From positions 17,396,001 through 17,460,000 of the forward strand of contig CM076146.1 of assembly GCA_038025085.1 (NCBI GenBank): DNA of 64,000 nt, in the 5' to 3' direction. Below, one piece after another: positions 1-10,400 of this stretch. The number at the start of each line of letters is the position of its first letter. Within the stretch, counting starts at the first letter, position 1. Origin of the DNA: Tetragonia tetragonoides. Its lineage: Eukaryota; Streptophyta; Magnoliopsida; Caryophyllales; Aizoaceae. Made by a program: the position numbers and the translations under genes. The notes under the pieces were generated by a model. The model worked only from the letters and a program-made list of their open reading frames with translations. It had not been told where the DNA came from and searched no databases.

Positions 1-1116
1 ATTTACTACTTGACATAGTTTGAGTACAAATTCATGAGACATGTTAGAGTATTGTTACACCTATATTAAAATATGATAAGACATGTGTACCAAAATATAT
101 ATATTTTTCCATGTTTTGTGTGCTTAACAAAGCAAGTAATTGCGAGTTTGGGAATTATTTTGGGATTATTAATAAGTTGTGCCTTTATTCATTGTTATTA
201 AATATTGTTCCTTTGGTCCCATAAACCGTTACGAGTTTTTTAAATTGGATGAATAATTTATAAGATTAATTAGAAACATTGTGTAAATACGTAGATGTTG
301 TATGTAGTTCACGTACTGCAAAATTCACACTTTTTTGATTCTTTGATATTATCTTTTGTGGTATATTGATATCAAACATCTAGGTTTTTTATCAAAGAAA
401 TTACGATTAAATTGATGAGAAATAATGTGTTTGTTTATTTTTATATATTGAGAACATGGGGGAAAAGTTGTATAACTATATTTAATGTGGGGGTAACTAA
501 TTAAATTTAGTTTACCGAAATTCTTGTGGGTTTTTAGCTTTTGGGACCTAAGATATTTGAATGTCTATGTATATATCTTTTATGCTCGTAAAATGTTACA
601 TATAATTCTAGAAATATCTTGAGCATAAAAATGATGATTTGAGTGAAATCATTTATTATTCTTGTATAGCTTATATGCAATGTGCAAAGGATAAGCTAGT
701 TTTATGGAACGATGTGTTTGTGGTAGATAAAACCATATTATTTATACGTATATGGAGTTATCATATATTGAAAGCGGTCTTTATTTTTATGTTCCCAATG
801 CGAGAAACTCATGATATCATATGAAATAAGAACAACAAATATTCTAAATTTTCTATATTTTGTGTGTGTTAGGGTTATTGAATTAATATGCTATACATTG
901 ACTTGTGTTTGCACTTTGATAGACATCGTTGTCGTGTTTGATGGGTATATTGGTGTTTATGTGACAAGTTAATAATATATATATTTGTACGAGTCAATAT
1001 GTCTTTCCCCTTGTTGGGATGTTGTCTCTAAAACTTGTTTTGTATAGCATGTTATAATGACATATGATTTAGAGGGTTATGATCAATGAAAACATTCACT
1101 TGTTGGTTATGTTCTG
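1..1116. other. AT-rich sequence without a recognisable gene
   Basis: I see no convincing coding region, structured RNA or element end here. The only open frame (639-824) is short, has no recognisable motif and does not begin with ATG. The stretch probably belongs to decayed transposon or intergenic DNA that leads into the LINE-type fragment beginning near 1117. Confidence 0.5.
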
Positions 1117-1490
1117 CAATTAAAATCTACTGAACAAGCTATTAGGATCTATGTGAAATCACAATGGAAGGATTGTGGGGAAGTTGATGTTCATTTAATT
1201 GAGCCTGGTCTGTTCTTATTTCGTTTTTCATCTGATCATTATATGTTGAAGATATTTCAGCATGACCTTTGGTATTATAATATTCGACCTTTGATTCTGA
1301 AACCATGGAATGTTGATATGAATATCAGGGAAATCGATGTTACTAGGGTTCCATTTTGGGTTAAATTGCACCATTTGAAGTATAAGTTGTGGTCTGTTTC
1401 GGGATTAAGCAAAATTGGAAGTGTTTTGGGCAAACCTCTGTGTACTGATGGTATCACATCATCTATTAATATTTTAAAACAAATAATCAT
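1117..1490 (+). pseudogene. DUF4283 fragment of a LINE-type ORF1
   Basis: The frame reads through a DUF4283-like domain. It includes the typical run 'VHLIEPGLFLFRF', then a tryptophan-rich middle with 'KPWN' and 'VPFWVKLHHL', and ends near 'LGKPLCTDG'. DUF4283 is the N-terminal domain of ORF1 in plant L1-type non-LTR retrotransposons and of related host proteins, usually followed by a CCHC knuckle. No knuckle, endonuclease or reverse transcriptase follows, because AT-rich non-coding sequence starts directly after 'TDG'. The frame is open upstream to about 1117 without a clear ATG. I infer a 5'- and 3'-truncated retroelement relic rather than a gene. Confidence 0.7.
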
Positions 1491-1799
1491 ATTTTTACTA
1501 AACAAAATATATACGATTTTTATTTATTTAAAATAATAAATTTTGTTTATTAAATTGGCCTAAAAACAGATGGGTTAAATTATATAATAATTATCAAATG
1601 TAACAATCTAGAATTAAAGATATAATTAATTTAGTCCATCATTTCCAATGTCAACAATTGTACACATTTATATTTGGGTAGTTTGTACGTTCACATCTAC
1701 CCTAATGATAAGCCAACAACATAAAGTAGTTCAATAGACATAGTAGTACTATCTAGGAGTAAAGGATTGAAAAACAAAATAAGATAGTGGTTCTAATCT

Positions 1800-2130
1800 T
1801 TGGGCCCCACCATACTAGATTTTTTTTTCGAGTTCTGTCAGTGTAGTTTAGATTCTCTCTACTCCATCCTCCCATGCCCTAAAGTTTGTAACCTACCCAC
1901 CCCACCACTGCACCCCCACATTAATCTCTCTATCTCTCACCCACTCTATCTCCTCACTTTCTCTCTCCGGTTTTTTTCTAAGACAACTCTGTACAAGCAC
2001 TCTCTGTCCGGCCCTACCTAGGTGACAGCGGTTGTGGTTCGGCAACAACGGTGTTGGGGAGGCAACTACGGTGGTGGTTCAGCGACGGTGTTTTGTTCGC
2101 GATCGAGCTTTTCTCTTGCTACAAAATTTT
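1800..2130 (+). promoter_or_regulatory. CT-rich leader-like region upstream of the B3 locus
   Basis: The stretch 1850-2000 is rich in C and T, with repeated CTCTCT blocks like those seen in plant 5' leaders. It is followed by a GGT/CGG-rich segment. It lies about 1 kb upstream of the first recognised B3 exon, in the right orientation to be its promoter and untranslated first exon. No ATG with a clear reading into the B3 domain was found, so the assignment rests only on position and composition. Confidence 0.3.
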
Positions 2131-2374
2131 GGTCTATCTAATCTATACTTACCTATTCTAATGATTTTTGTTAATTTTGATTTGGATTGTTTTGATATTT
2201 ATAATTCTTTGAACTATATTTCGAGTAGATCTAATGTGCAAATAAATACATTTTGGAACTAGATCTAATGTGCAAAATGTCCATTTATACTTTTAAGTCA
2301 AGCTTGTTTGTGATGTTGTTTGATTTTGTATGACTTGTTTGGTATTTTTTGTGGTTCAAAGTGTTTGATTTTTC

Positions 2375-2830
2375 AGTTCAATGCATGTTTGTGATGTTGT
2401 TTGAATGGACAGATTTATACAGTCGACATGTAAATGTGCTTTTTGTATAGTCCAGTGCATCTTTGTGATGTTTGATTTGTATGGGTAGATTTGGATTTTA
2501 TGTGAGTCAATTGTTAGATTTTCTAGTTCAATGCATGTTTGTAATGTTGCTTCATTTGACAGATTTATACAGTCGACATGTATATGTGCTTTCTTATATA
2601 GTTCATTGCATCTTTGTGATGTTTGGGTTGTATGGCTTGTTTGGGATTTTATGTGAGTGAATTTGTTAGATTTTCTAGTTCAATGCATGTCTGTAGTATC
2701 GTCTTGTTTGATTGGTATGGAGTGTCTAGGATTGTTGTACATTTGTTGGTTCCTTGTTTTACCTCTTCCAAATTATTTTTGTTTGGTTGGTTGGTTGTTT
2801 TTATATGGCTTCAATCTTGGTTAATGGCCT
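2375..2830. repeat. Tandem repeat, about 150-bp unit, roughly 2.5 copies
   Basis: The block starting 'AGTTCAATGCATGTTTGT' occurs at 2375, 2525 and 2677, giving periods of 150 and 152 bp. The units share the internal motif 'TTTATACAGTCGACATGTA' and a repeated 'GCATCTTTGTGATGTTTG'. The array lies in what is probably the intron upstream of the first B3 exon. The copies are diverged, with a few differences per 20 bp. Confidence 0.75.
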
Positions 2831-3046
2831 CCCAGATTGTTAGCTTATTATGGTTGTTGTGATGCATGTTTATATATCGTAGGGCCAACTTCACGTCAAA
2901 ATGACCTATTTTTTCATGCTTGTTTGGACCGACGCGTGGAAATCAAAACTGGTAATTTACTAGCATACTGGGTTTGTAGAGAATAAGTAGATGTAGTAAT
3001 CTTTGATAAATTTAAGTACTTACATGAGCTTCTTTTGGGTTTGTAG

Positions 3047-4230
3047 AGAATACCAAAAAAGTTCATGAAGAAATATGGGCACGACCTATTTCCGCAATTC
3101 AAATTGTTTTCTCCATTCGGTTATTTTAGAACCATGACCATAACTAGAGAACATGACGGTTATTGGATTAGAGATGGGCTATAAATGTTCTATAATGAAC
3201 ATAATCTGAAGGTGGGATATTTTATGATGTTCGAGTATATAGGGGACAACTCTTTGAAATCATACTTTTTTGGCCTTCATTGTTGTGAATTGTCCTATGA
3301 CGAGATGATGGGCTTCAAGCCCAATGTGGGGGCTGAGGAGGAACAACAAGTGGGGGTTGACCCTCCTCTTGTGCCCAAGGAGGAGGAGGTAGATTAGACT
3401 TTGCTGGAACATCATCCCAGGGCTCCAAAGTTATATACTTCAGGTACTTAGATTTATCTAGTAAAATTAATGGCAGTACATATAATTTAACTTCAAAAAT
3501 TGTTGTCTAATTGAGATAAAATCATATTTTTGTTTTAAGTTCATTTTGGGTGGAATGATCATCAAATTTGTAGATTAGTACTTCGCCACAAAGTACATAC
3601 AATATAAACTGTTTTTTTGATAATCAACATTACATGACTCAGGCGGGCGGCGATACAGAACCCGAATGACGAACCACGTATCTAGCAGAAGACAAGTGAC
3701 AGTAGAAGAGATTGAAAAGGCAAAAAGGCTTGCTAAACAGGATGTTAGGAGGATTGAGAAAATAGGATTACCCGTTGTTGTCGTCACTATGCGTTCGTCG
3801 CATGTCTACACGGGCATATTTCGTGTATTCATATCAATTAAGTAGGAGTACTATTTAGTGCTGGTTGTTTGTTAATGATATTGGAATTGTTATGCTCATA
3901 GGTATTTATGCCCTTTGTTGTTTATTTTTGCAGACCATACCAAAGGATTGGGCTCTTGCTCATATGATTCCTGAAAATCATGATGTGGACTTGGTAGTGG
4001 TGGAACGTGGCAGTTGGGAGGTGACGATTATATGGCAGAAGGGACGGTACTGCCATTTCAAGCGAGGGTGGGAACACTTCGTGTTTGATAACCAACTAGA
4101 GGAGGACGACGTGTGTGTGCTTAGCTTGCCCCAACAAATGACCCGCACTACTAATAATAAACCTGTCATTGAAGTGAAAATATTCAGGGTTGTCGACTCA
4201 CGGATTGGCTTGGTAAGGATGATGAGATGA
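3047..4230 (+). pseudogene. Two-domain B3 DNA-binding protein gene (REM-like), broken
   Basis: B3 domains are plant-specific DNA-binding folds, and REM-type proteins carry several of them. Three exons can be read: 3047-3443, 3643-3824 and 3934-4230. The first encodes a B3 domain starting 'RIPKKFMKKYGHDLFP'. The second encodes a basic linker and the first strand of another B3 domain. The third starts 'TIPKDWALAHMIP' and completes it, with 'WEVTI' and 'FKRGWEHFVFDNQLEEDD'. Splice phases agree (phase 1 at 3443/3643, phase 0 at 3824/3934), with GT and AG at all junctions. Two in-frame stops lie in the first exon, TAA at 3182-3184 inside the first B3 domain and TAG at 3395-3397. The start exon was not found. 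I infer a recent pseudogene. A truncated product starting at 3934 would still contain most of one B3 domain. Confidence 0.8.
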
Positions 4231-5160
4231 AGTTGACAGTTTGTGGACTTCTGGAATAGCTGTTGGTGTTGAGAAAATGGAAAGTAAACTGGACTTGGTT
4301 TTGTTGTTTTGATTCAGCGTACTTTAATTCACATCTATGTGGTTGGTTTGTTAGATGACAATATGGAGACTTAGTTATGTTGTTTGTAAACTTATGTTGT
4401 TTTATCGGTGTGTTGTTTGTGTAATAACTAGGTACTTTATTTTGTGATCTGGTTCGTTTGTTGATCACAGACTTAGTGTACTTTTTATTGATATGTACTT
4501 TGCAAGCAGTGATGTGGTTGGCTTGTTATTATGCCATGATCATATGTGGTTATTAGCTAGTTTTATTTTGCCGGCTTGTTATGACGTCATATTCGTTTGA
4601 ATTACTTTATTTTTTTCTCAATTCAAAAACAATTGAAAAACATATAGTTTGTACTTTTCAATACATGTCAAAATACTGAAAAGGTTAAATTTAGCAGTTA
4701 GCAACAAAGGACCCTTGCTATTTTTATTCAAATTGAATTGAGTAAAATGGACAAAAAATTACCCTTTGCCATTTTTATTCAATCCTGGACTAAAAGAAGA
4801 AGCTAGTGCAAGTGGTGAAAGCTAGGAAAAAGTTAAAAGAGCTAGAGAGAATATGAAAAGATTTTGTATGATTGGAATATGGGTCAGGCATAGGGCTTGG
4901 GACATTTTTGGTTACTTCTCACGTGGCTACTACTAGATTATGTGACCTAGTGTACTTTTCCCATATACTACTAGCCCCTAGTGATTTTTTCCATCTCCTA
5001 GCAGCTAGTGTATATTTCCACATGTGCTGGCCATGTATATTTCCCTATAGACTACTAGCACCTAGTGTATATTTCCACATGTGTGTGGCTTCAGCAACTA
5101 CATTGGTATGATTTTTCAACCCAGCCAAAACTACTCACCACTGAGCAGTAAACGGGTAAT
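4231..5160. other. 3' flank of the B3 locus, no gene seen
   Basis: The sequence is AT-rich and shows no convincing coding frame. Two copies of 'CTAGTGTATATTTCCACATG' lie at about 5006 and 5062, inside a short region rich in CTAG and TTTCC repeats (4940-5085). The segment 4690-4790 contains two related 'GCTATTTTTATTCAA' or 'GCCATTTTTATTCAA' blocks. None of this points to a function. Confidence 0.45.
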
Positions 5161-5164
5161 CAAA

Positions 5165-5240
5165 CACCACCACCACCACCACCACCACCACAACAACAAC
5201 AACAACAACAACAATAACAACAACAATAATAATCATAATC
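5165..5240. repeat. Compound (CAC)n(CAA)n microsatellite
   Basis: About nine CAC triplets are followed by about a dozen CAA/AAT triplets. A forward frame across it reads as poly-His then poly-Asn, which is a by-product of the repeat rather than a protein. It lies about 200 bp beyond the stop codon of the Agenet gene. Confidence 0.9.
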
Positions 5241-5442
5241 TAACCGATAATCAAAATTCATTATTTAAATTCCGATTACAAAAGTTGGCAACAAGCCTTC
5301 CTTCCTTCCATGTCACTTACTAACACATGGAGATTGTATCAACTACATGAAATAAATAAGCAAAACAACAAACAAAGCAAAATTTAGTACAAGCAAAGCA
5401 ATCGTACACTAAAAAGACACAACATACTCCTCCTGAATCACA

Positions 5443-5844
5443 TCATTGCCGCCAGTGCCACTCCTCGTCAACCCACTCTAAATGGCGGCGCAAGTCATAG
5501 CGAGAGTAACGGGTTCTCTGGTACCGCCCCTCAAAGTCAATTGCGTACCGTGTTGAACCGATCTTACTCGCCACCACTCCGGTCCACCACCCACCATTCT
5601 CATATGCGTCCACCCTATCATTGATTTTATGTGGTGCAAGGTTTTGATTCGGTGGTAAGGGGCACACGTTTTTATACAACTTGAACTCTTCCAATTTTTC
5701 TTGCCACTCGTCATTCAAATTCTTATACTTTACGATCACCCCTTCCTCCAACACCTTCACCACTCTTGCTTCAAAGTAAGAGCCGTGGAAGTCATCTTCC
5801 TCCATAATTACTTCTACTTTAGATCCGCGTTCATAGTTGGCCAT
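5443..5844 (-). CDS. Small Agenet (plant Tudor-like) domain protein, 133 aa
   Basis: Agenet domains belong to the Royal/Tudor superfamily and often bind modified histone tails or RNA-associated partners. The 133-residue protein is two back-to-back Agenet repeats. The first (about residues 5-58) starts 'YERGSKVEVIMEEDDFHGSY' and continues with 'ARVVKV'. The second (about 72-120) has 'INDRVDAYENGGWWTGVV' and ends 'YDLRRHLEWVDEEW'. The ATG at 5844 follows a purine-rich leader, the frame has no stops, and it ends at TGA 5443-5445. No intron, signal peptide or membrane segment is seen. Agenet proteins are usually longer, with DUF724 or other modules, so this is a stand-alone two-repeat form. The fold is clear, but a binding target cannot be deduced. 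Confidence 0.85.
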   Translation of the reverse strand: MANYERGSKVEVIMEEDDFHGSYFEARVVKVLEEGVIVKYKNLNDEWQEKLEEFKLYKNVCPLPPNQNLAPHKINDRVDAYENGGWWTGVVASKIGSTRYAIDFEGRYQRTRYSRYDLRRHLEWVDEEWHWRQ

Positions 5845-6292
5845 AATGTTGATGAGGGAGAAACTAGGGGAAAAGAAAAAGGGTAGATGCTTAGAATAGA
5901 GAGATGAGGAGAAGAGATCGTGATGACTGAATAGAGAGAGAAGGAGATTAGAGATGAGTGGCTTGAGAAATGATGCGTAACAATGCGTGAGGGTGAGTCT
6001 AAATTTATAGACGTTTAATCATGTTAGTAACTTTAATTACTTAATTTAAGAAAAAATGTTGTATAGTTAAGATTTGTATTGTTTAGTTAACATTTTTGAT
6101 GTTTAGTTCAAATATGGTTATCTTAGTTAGTTCTAGAGATGCTCTATTGGGAATATGAAAAGGAAAGACAGGACACGCCTGAGATAGAGATGTCCTTGTG
6201 CACTACTTTTCATGGAAGTACTTGAGTACTTTGCTTTTTTTCCTCATCACTTGACTAGTACTGAGCATGAGCTATGGTGCTATTAAGGCATC
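5845..6292 (-). promoter_or_regulatory. Upstream region of the Agenet gene
   Basis: On the minus strand the first 150 bases upstream of the ATG are CT-rich (GA-rich as given), as in a plant 5' leader. Beyond about 6000 the sequence is AT-rich with repeated 'GTTTAGTTAA'-like words. No canonical TATA box was pinned down with confidence. Confidence 0.35.
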
Positions 6293-6378
6293 AAAATCTC
6301 TCTCTCTCTCCTCTTTACATGCACCAAGTGGAAGTAATCTCTCTCTCTCCTCTTTTACATGCACCAAGTGAACTACAC
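6293..6378. repeat. Tandem duplication, 43-bp unit, two copies
   Basis: Two adjacent copies begin with a CT microsatellite and end with 'TTACATGCACCAAGTG'. They differ by a few bases. The sequence just downstream (from 6391) shares a 29-base block with the upstream region of the gene at 29951. Confidence 0.8.
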
Positions 6379-7085
6379 CCTCACGAATGAGTTGTCGCCT
6401 TGTCATTCGTCAAGCAAAAATGACTATCTATGCATAATCCCACTAAAAGAATACTCAACAATGAGAGGATCTTTGTTCTCAAAAAATAACAATTAGAGGA
6501 TCTTCTATATTGAATGACAACAACACTGTTTTAGATGCCTTGAAGCATCCGAGTTGAAGGTTGTGTGCCATAAAACACCTCCCCATTGAAAATACAAATA
6601 GTTTTAGTAACTGAAAAAGTAATCAAGGACCCCAATACGGTGGTCACGATGCTTACAATTAAAAGTTAAATGGTCAATTATACTGTGAAAATATCATCAA
6701 CAATTTGTGGAAATATCATTTGGCCATTCACTACCATTACCATCATTATACTTTGACAAAGCTACCCCTAAAAAACAAAGGTAGACTATTTCAATGCAAG
6801 CGTGACAAAGAACGAATAGCGTTTTAATCACTAAAAATGAAAGTGTACCCTTTGCATTACGGGCAATTGTCTGAGGCTACTACACTCACCTGCGTTCTCT
6901 TTGGCTCAGCTTTGTTTTTGCATTTTTTGTTTCGGTGTTTGAAAACTGAGGACTTTGCATTACAGACAGTTATCGTTCTCGGTCCACCATCTCCGACCTA
7001 ATGGCAATTAAACAGAAGGGAGAATTGACAAAGATGTAAGGATATTATAAGATCGATCGATATAATAAAGTCCTAAAATAATAAT
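6379..7085. other. No gene seen
   Basis: The stretch is mixed AT-rich sequence between the 43-bp duplication and LTR-derived fragments. The word 'CTTTGCATTAC' occurs at about 6849 and 6952. I found no long frame, splice-consistent exon pair or element terminus. Confidence 0.4.
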
Positions 7086-7089
7086 TAAA

Positions 7090-7400
7090 AAAACTCTATC
7101 TAAAGCCCAGCTGAGTTTCCTTTCAAAATGGGCATACCAAGTTATCGACTTACATCTAAAAATCGAATAACCAAGAAGCATATCAAATTATATAACAGCG
7201 AAGCCTCAAACCAATATCAATATCAATTTGTATAGCATCCTAAAAAAATAAAAAAAATAATAATTTACTCAATCTAAAATACGGCAGAGTTTCGTTTGAA
7301 AATAGGCATCCCAAGTTATCGACTAAACTAAAATCCACTGGAATAACCAAAAACCATATAAAAATAGCAAGGACAATACAAATACACTATTTGCGCCTGT
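7090..7400 (-). mobile_element. Two tandem fragments of a gypsy-type LTR end
   Basis: Blocks at 7112-7150 and 7289-7327 (period 177) share 'CCAAGTTATCGACT' preceded by a 'GAGTTTC.TTT.AAAA' stretch. The same block occurs in reverse complement in the LTR near 16790-16830. I infer that pieces of the same LTR family sit directly against the 3' end of the FAR1-type gene. The last coding exon of that gene seems to run into this sequence, so its natural C-terminus may be lost. Confidence 0.5.
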
Positions 7401-10400
7401 AAATCTTTTCCCTTTTGCCTTGCGGGGTATGGAAACTCTAGTAATAACGTTATTGACTATGGAAGTTGAGTTAGGTGTCATGCCCTTATAAGCTCCAGCA
7501 TCTTCAACTCTCACGTACTATACCATAATGGATGATACACCTCTATGAGACCAATCAATAAACAATAAAATTTGTAAATTTTATGTCAAAATACGTGTTT
7601 TTTTCAATCATACACTTCAATGAAATGATACACTTTTATATGATCAACAATACTATAAATATTAAGGGTCCAAGATAGTTGTTTGACACACTCACCAGCA
7701 GCTCCGTAGAGGGACTAGCTCCAACATCAACCTGCACATACTAAACGGAATAGAATGATACACTTCTACATGATCAATCAAGTAAGAACTAAATCTAAAT
7801 ACCATCAGTCACTAACCGCGTCTATTTTTGAAGTGGTTAAAATTTTGTGTTTTGCATTTTTTTTCCCCTAGTCTTACTTCCAGTGGATTTTTGAACTATC
7901 GGTGCCCGAGGCGGAGACTTTGGCGTGGTTTGGGAGAGTCTCGTACTAGGTTCATCAGCCCCATGCTGCATTTATTAAGAAATATAATTGCATTATAGAC
8001 TTCTAATTGATCAATCAACGAACAACTCAATCTAAATTCCATCCTCACGCACTAACCGTGGCAATTTTTGAAGTGGTGACCTTTTTGCGTTTTGCCTTTC
8101 TTCCCTTCGTCTTACTACCCGTGGGATTTGAAACTACTGGTGGAAGGGGAGGATTCTTTGTGGTGGTGGACGCTTCCGTACGAGTTCCGGCATCAACCTG
8201 TACATATTTAACTTCCATAAGGTAATACTTTTAAATTAAGTACTAGCTAATAGTTTCACACACTAACCAGTACCTGGGTAACACCTGCCGCAGTAGCTGT
8301 AATTGGAACTATGAGCGCCCGAGGGGGAGACTGTGTTCTGATTTGGGATGGTGTGGTACTAGGTTCACCTTCTCCATGCTGCATATATTAAAACATAAAG
8401 GGATGATACACTTCTAATTGATAAATCAACAAACAAGCCAATCTAAATTTCATCCTCACGTACTTACCGGGACAATTCTTGAAGTGGTGTCATTTTTGGG
8501 TTTTGCCTTTCTCCCCTTGGTCTTACTACCCGTGGAATTAGGAACTATCGGTGCCCGGGAGGGAGATTGTGGCGGGGTTGGTGACGGTGAGCAGCCCTCA
8601 TTTCCTTTCTTCAATTTATTGCCTACACCAATCAATCTCTTCTTCCTTGGTCTACCCTTTGTACTGACCACCAAAGGATCTTGATACAATTGCCCCACTT
8701 TCGATGCTTCTTCATGAAGCTCGACTACATTGGTTACTTCACCCGTCAATACATTCTCACACCATGTCCCATATTCAAAGCACCCTTGTACACTCTTCAT
8801 CTTCAACTCAAAAAACAAGATTTTCTTCTCCGACTCCACAACACTGTTAGTAATAACATAGAATTGTCTCTCCAACTTACACATCCTCTCTAACTCTACT
8901 GACCACTTACCCCCTACCCCAACCAAATTGATTTTAGTATAGGGCCTTATGACATCTCTCCTCCACCGCTCACAAATGTATTTCAGGGGTAGTAATGGCA
9001 ACCGGTTACTTTGTAGCACCTTCATTGTATGCCTACATAAAATCCGTTTTCAAGTCCACATTTTGCAGACGCATTCGACTTCCTCACTTGATACATCAAA
9101 GGTGACACTAAACTCATGGTTCCTTGTTCTGCAACCACCCAACTCCTCTACTTCAAGTACTTTATAATCAAATCGCTCTCCTCCATCCGTCACCAACACA
9201 ACCTCACAATACAACATTCCCATCATCTCATCTTGCACTTTCCTAAAAATTCTATGAGTATATGCCCTTTGGTATTGTTCTTCCATGCCCAATTTGGTTT
9301 TAGTGGGTAAAGTGCCAAGTGAGCAAGCTGCATCGGCACCTCTTTCCCTCTCCACCTTATCGATTAAGGCATACTCGTATCTGTCAATAAATGTTTTAAG
9401 TGCAGTCTTGCTATGTACATAACGTTTAAAATATGCATTCATTTGCTCACTACGTTGGGTAGATGACATGCCCGCCCAAAATTGGTTCCTTACAAAAACA
9501 GGGGCCCAATTTGACCTAACTTTATACAGACTACGAAACCAATGCCCTCGTTTACCCCTGCGATCCAAATTAAATTCCACCATCATCGCACCCCAAAGCC
9601 CCTCAAAGTCATCCACCCTATACGTATCATAAACGATATGCTTGAAAATAGTCAATAACTCATTATACCTTCTATGAGATTTGCACTTATCCGGGAACTT
9701 TGTCAATATGTGCCACAAGCACAACCTGTGAGAAGCGTCTGGGAAAACGCTTTTGACAGCAGCAGCAGCAATGCTACTACACTGGTCAGATATTATGGCT
9801 TTAGGCTTTATCCCTCCCATCGCTCTCAACCAAGTTCGGAATAGCCATTCAAAAGTGGGTACAGTTTCGTTGCAAATCAAAGCACATCCCAACAAGATGG
9901 ACTGGCCGTGGTGGTTCACCCCAACAAATGGAGAAAAGGGCATCTTGTACTTGTTCATTAAATAGGTAGTATCAAATGAAATAACATCATTGAACTCCCC
10001 GTACGCCTCCCGACATCTATGGTGCAACCAAAACACATTTTGTATCACTCCCTTCTTATTGGCATCTATGTCATATGTGAACTCATGATCTACTTTTTGC
10101 ATTTTTAAGAACAATTGATGCACCAAATTTGCATCATCGGGCTTAAGTCGACGCCTCCTTATCTTACTCAAGTGGTTCCGCATATCTTGCGCCAAACAAG
10201 ACATATCTTCCGGCCCCTTGTACTCATATGTGGTTGCTTGCATGCATTGCGAGGGAGGAATACCAACACCTTCTAAGAACTCTAACATATTCTTATCCGT
10301 AGCCTGCAAAATCCTATGTGCAGGAATATGTCTAGATAAAGAAGGATCCAATTCATGATTGTGTTCCAATTTCACGCTGAGCAACATCCATCTACCATCT

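Noticed and set aside
5081..5323. Forward frame with poly-His and poly-Asn
   Set aside because: It is a by-product of the (CAC)n(CAA)n microsatellite in the 3' flank of the Agenet gene.
7323..7514. Hydrophobic C-terminal tail of the FAR1-type gene as a genuine membrane anchor
   Set aside because: The last 30 or so codons overlap sequence shared with an LTR, so the tail is probably not native.
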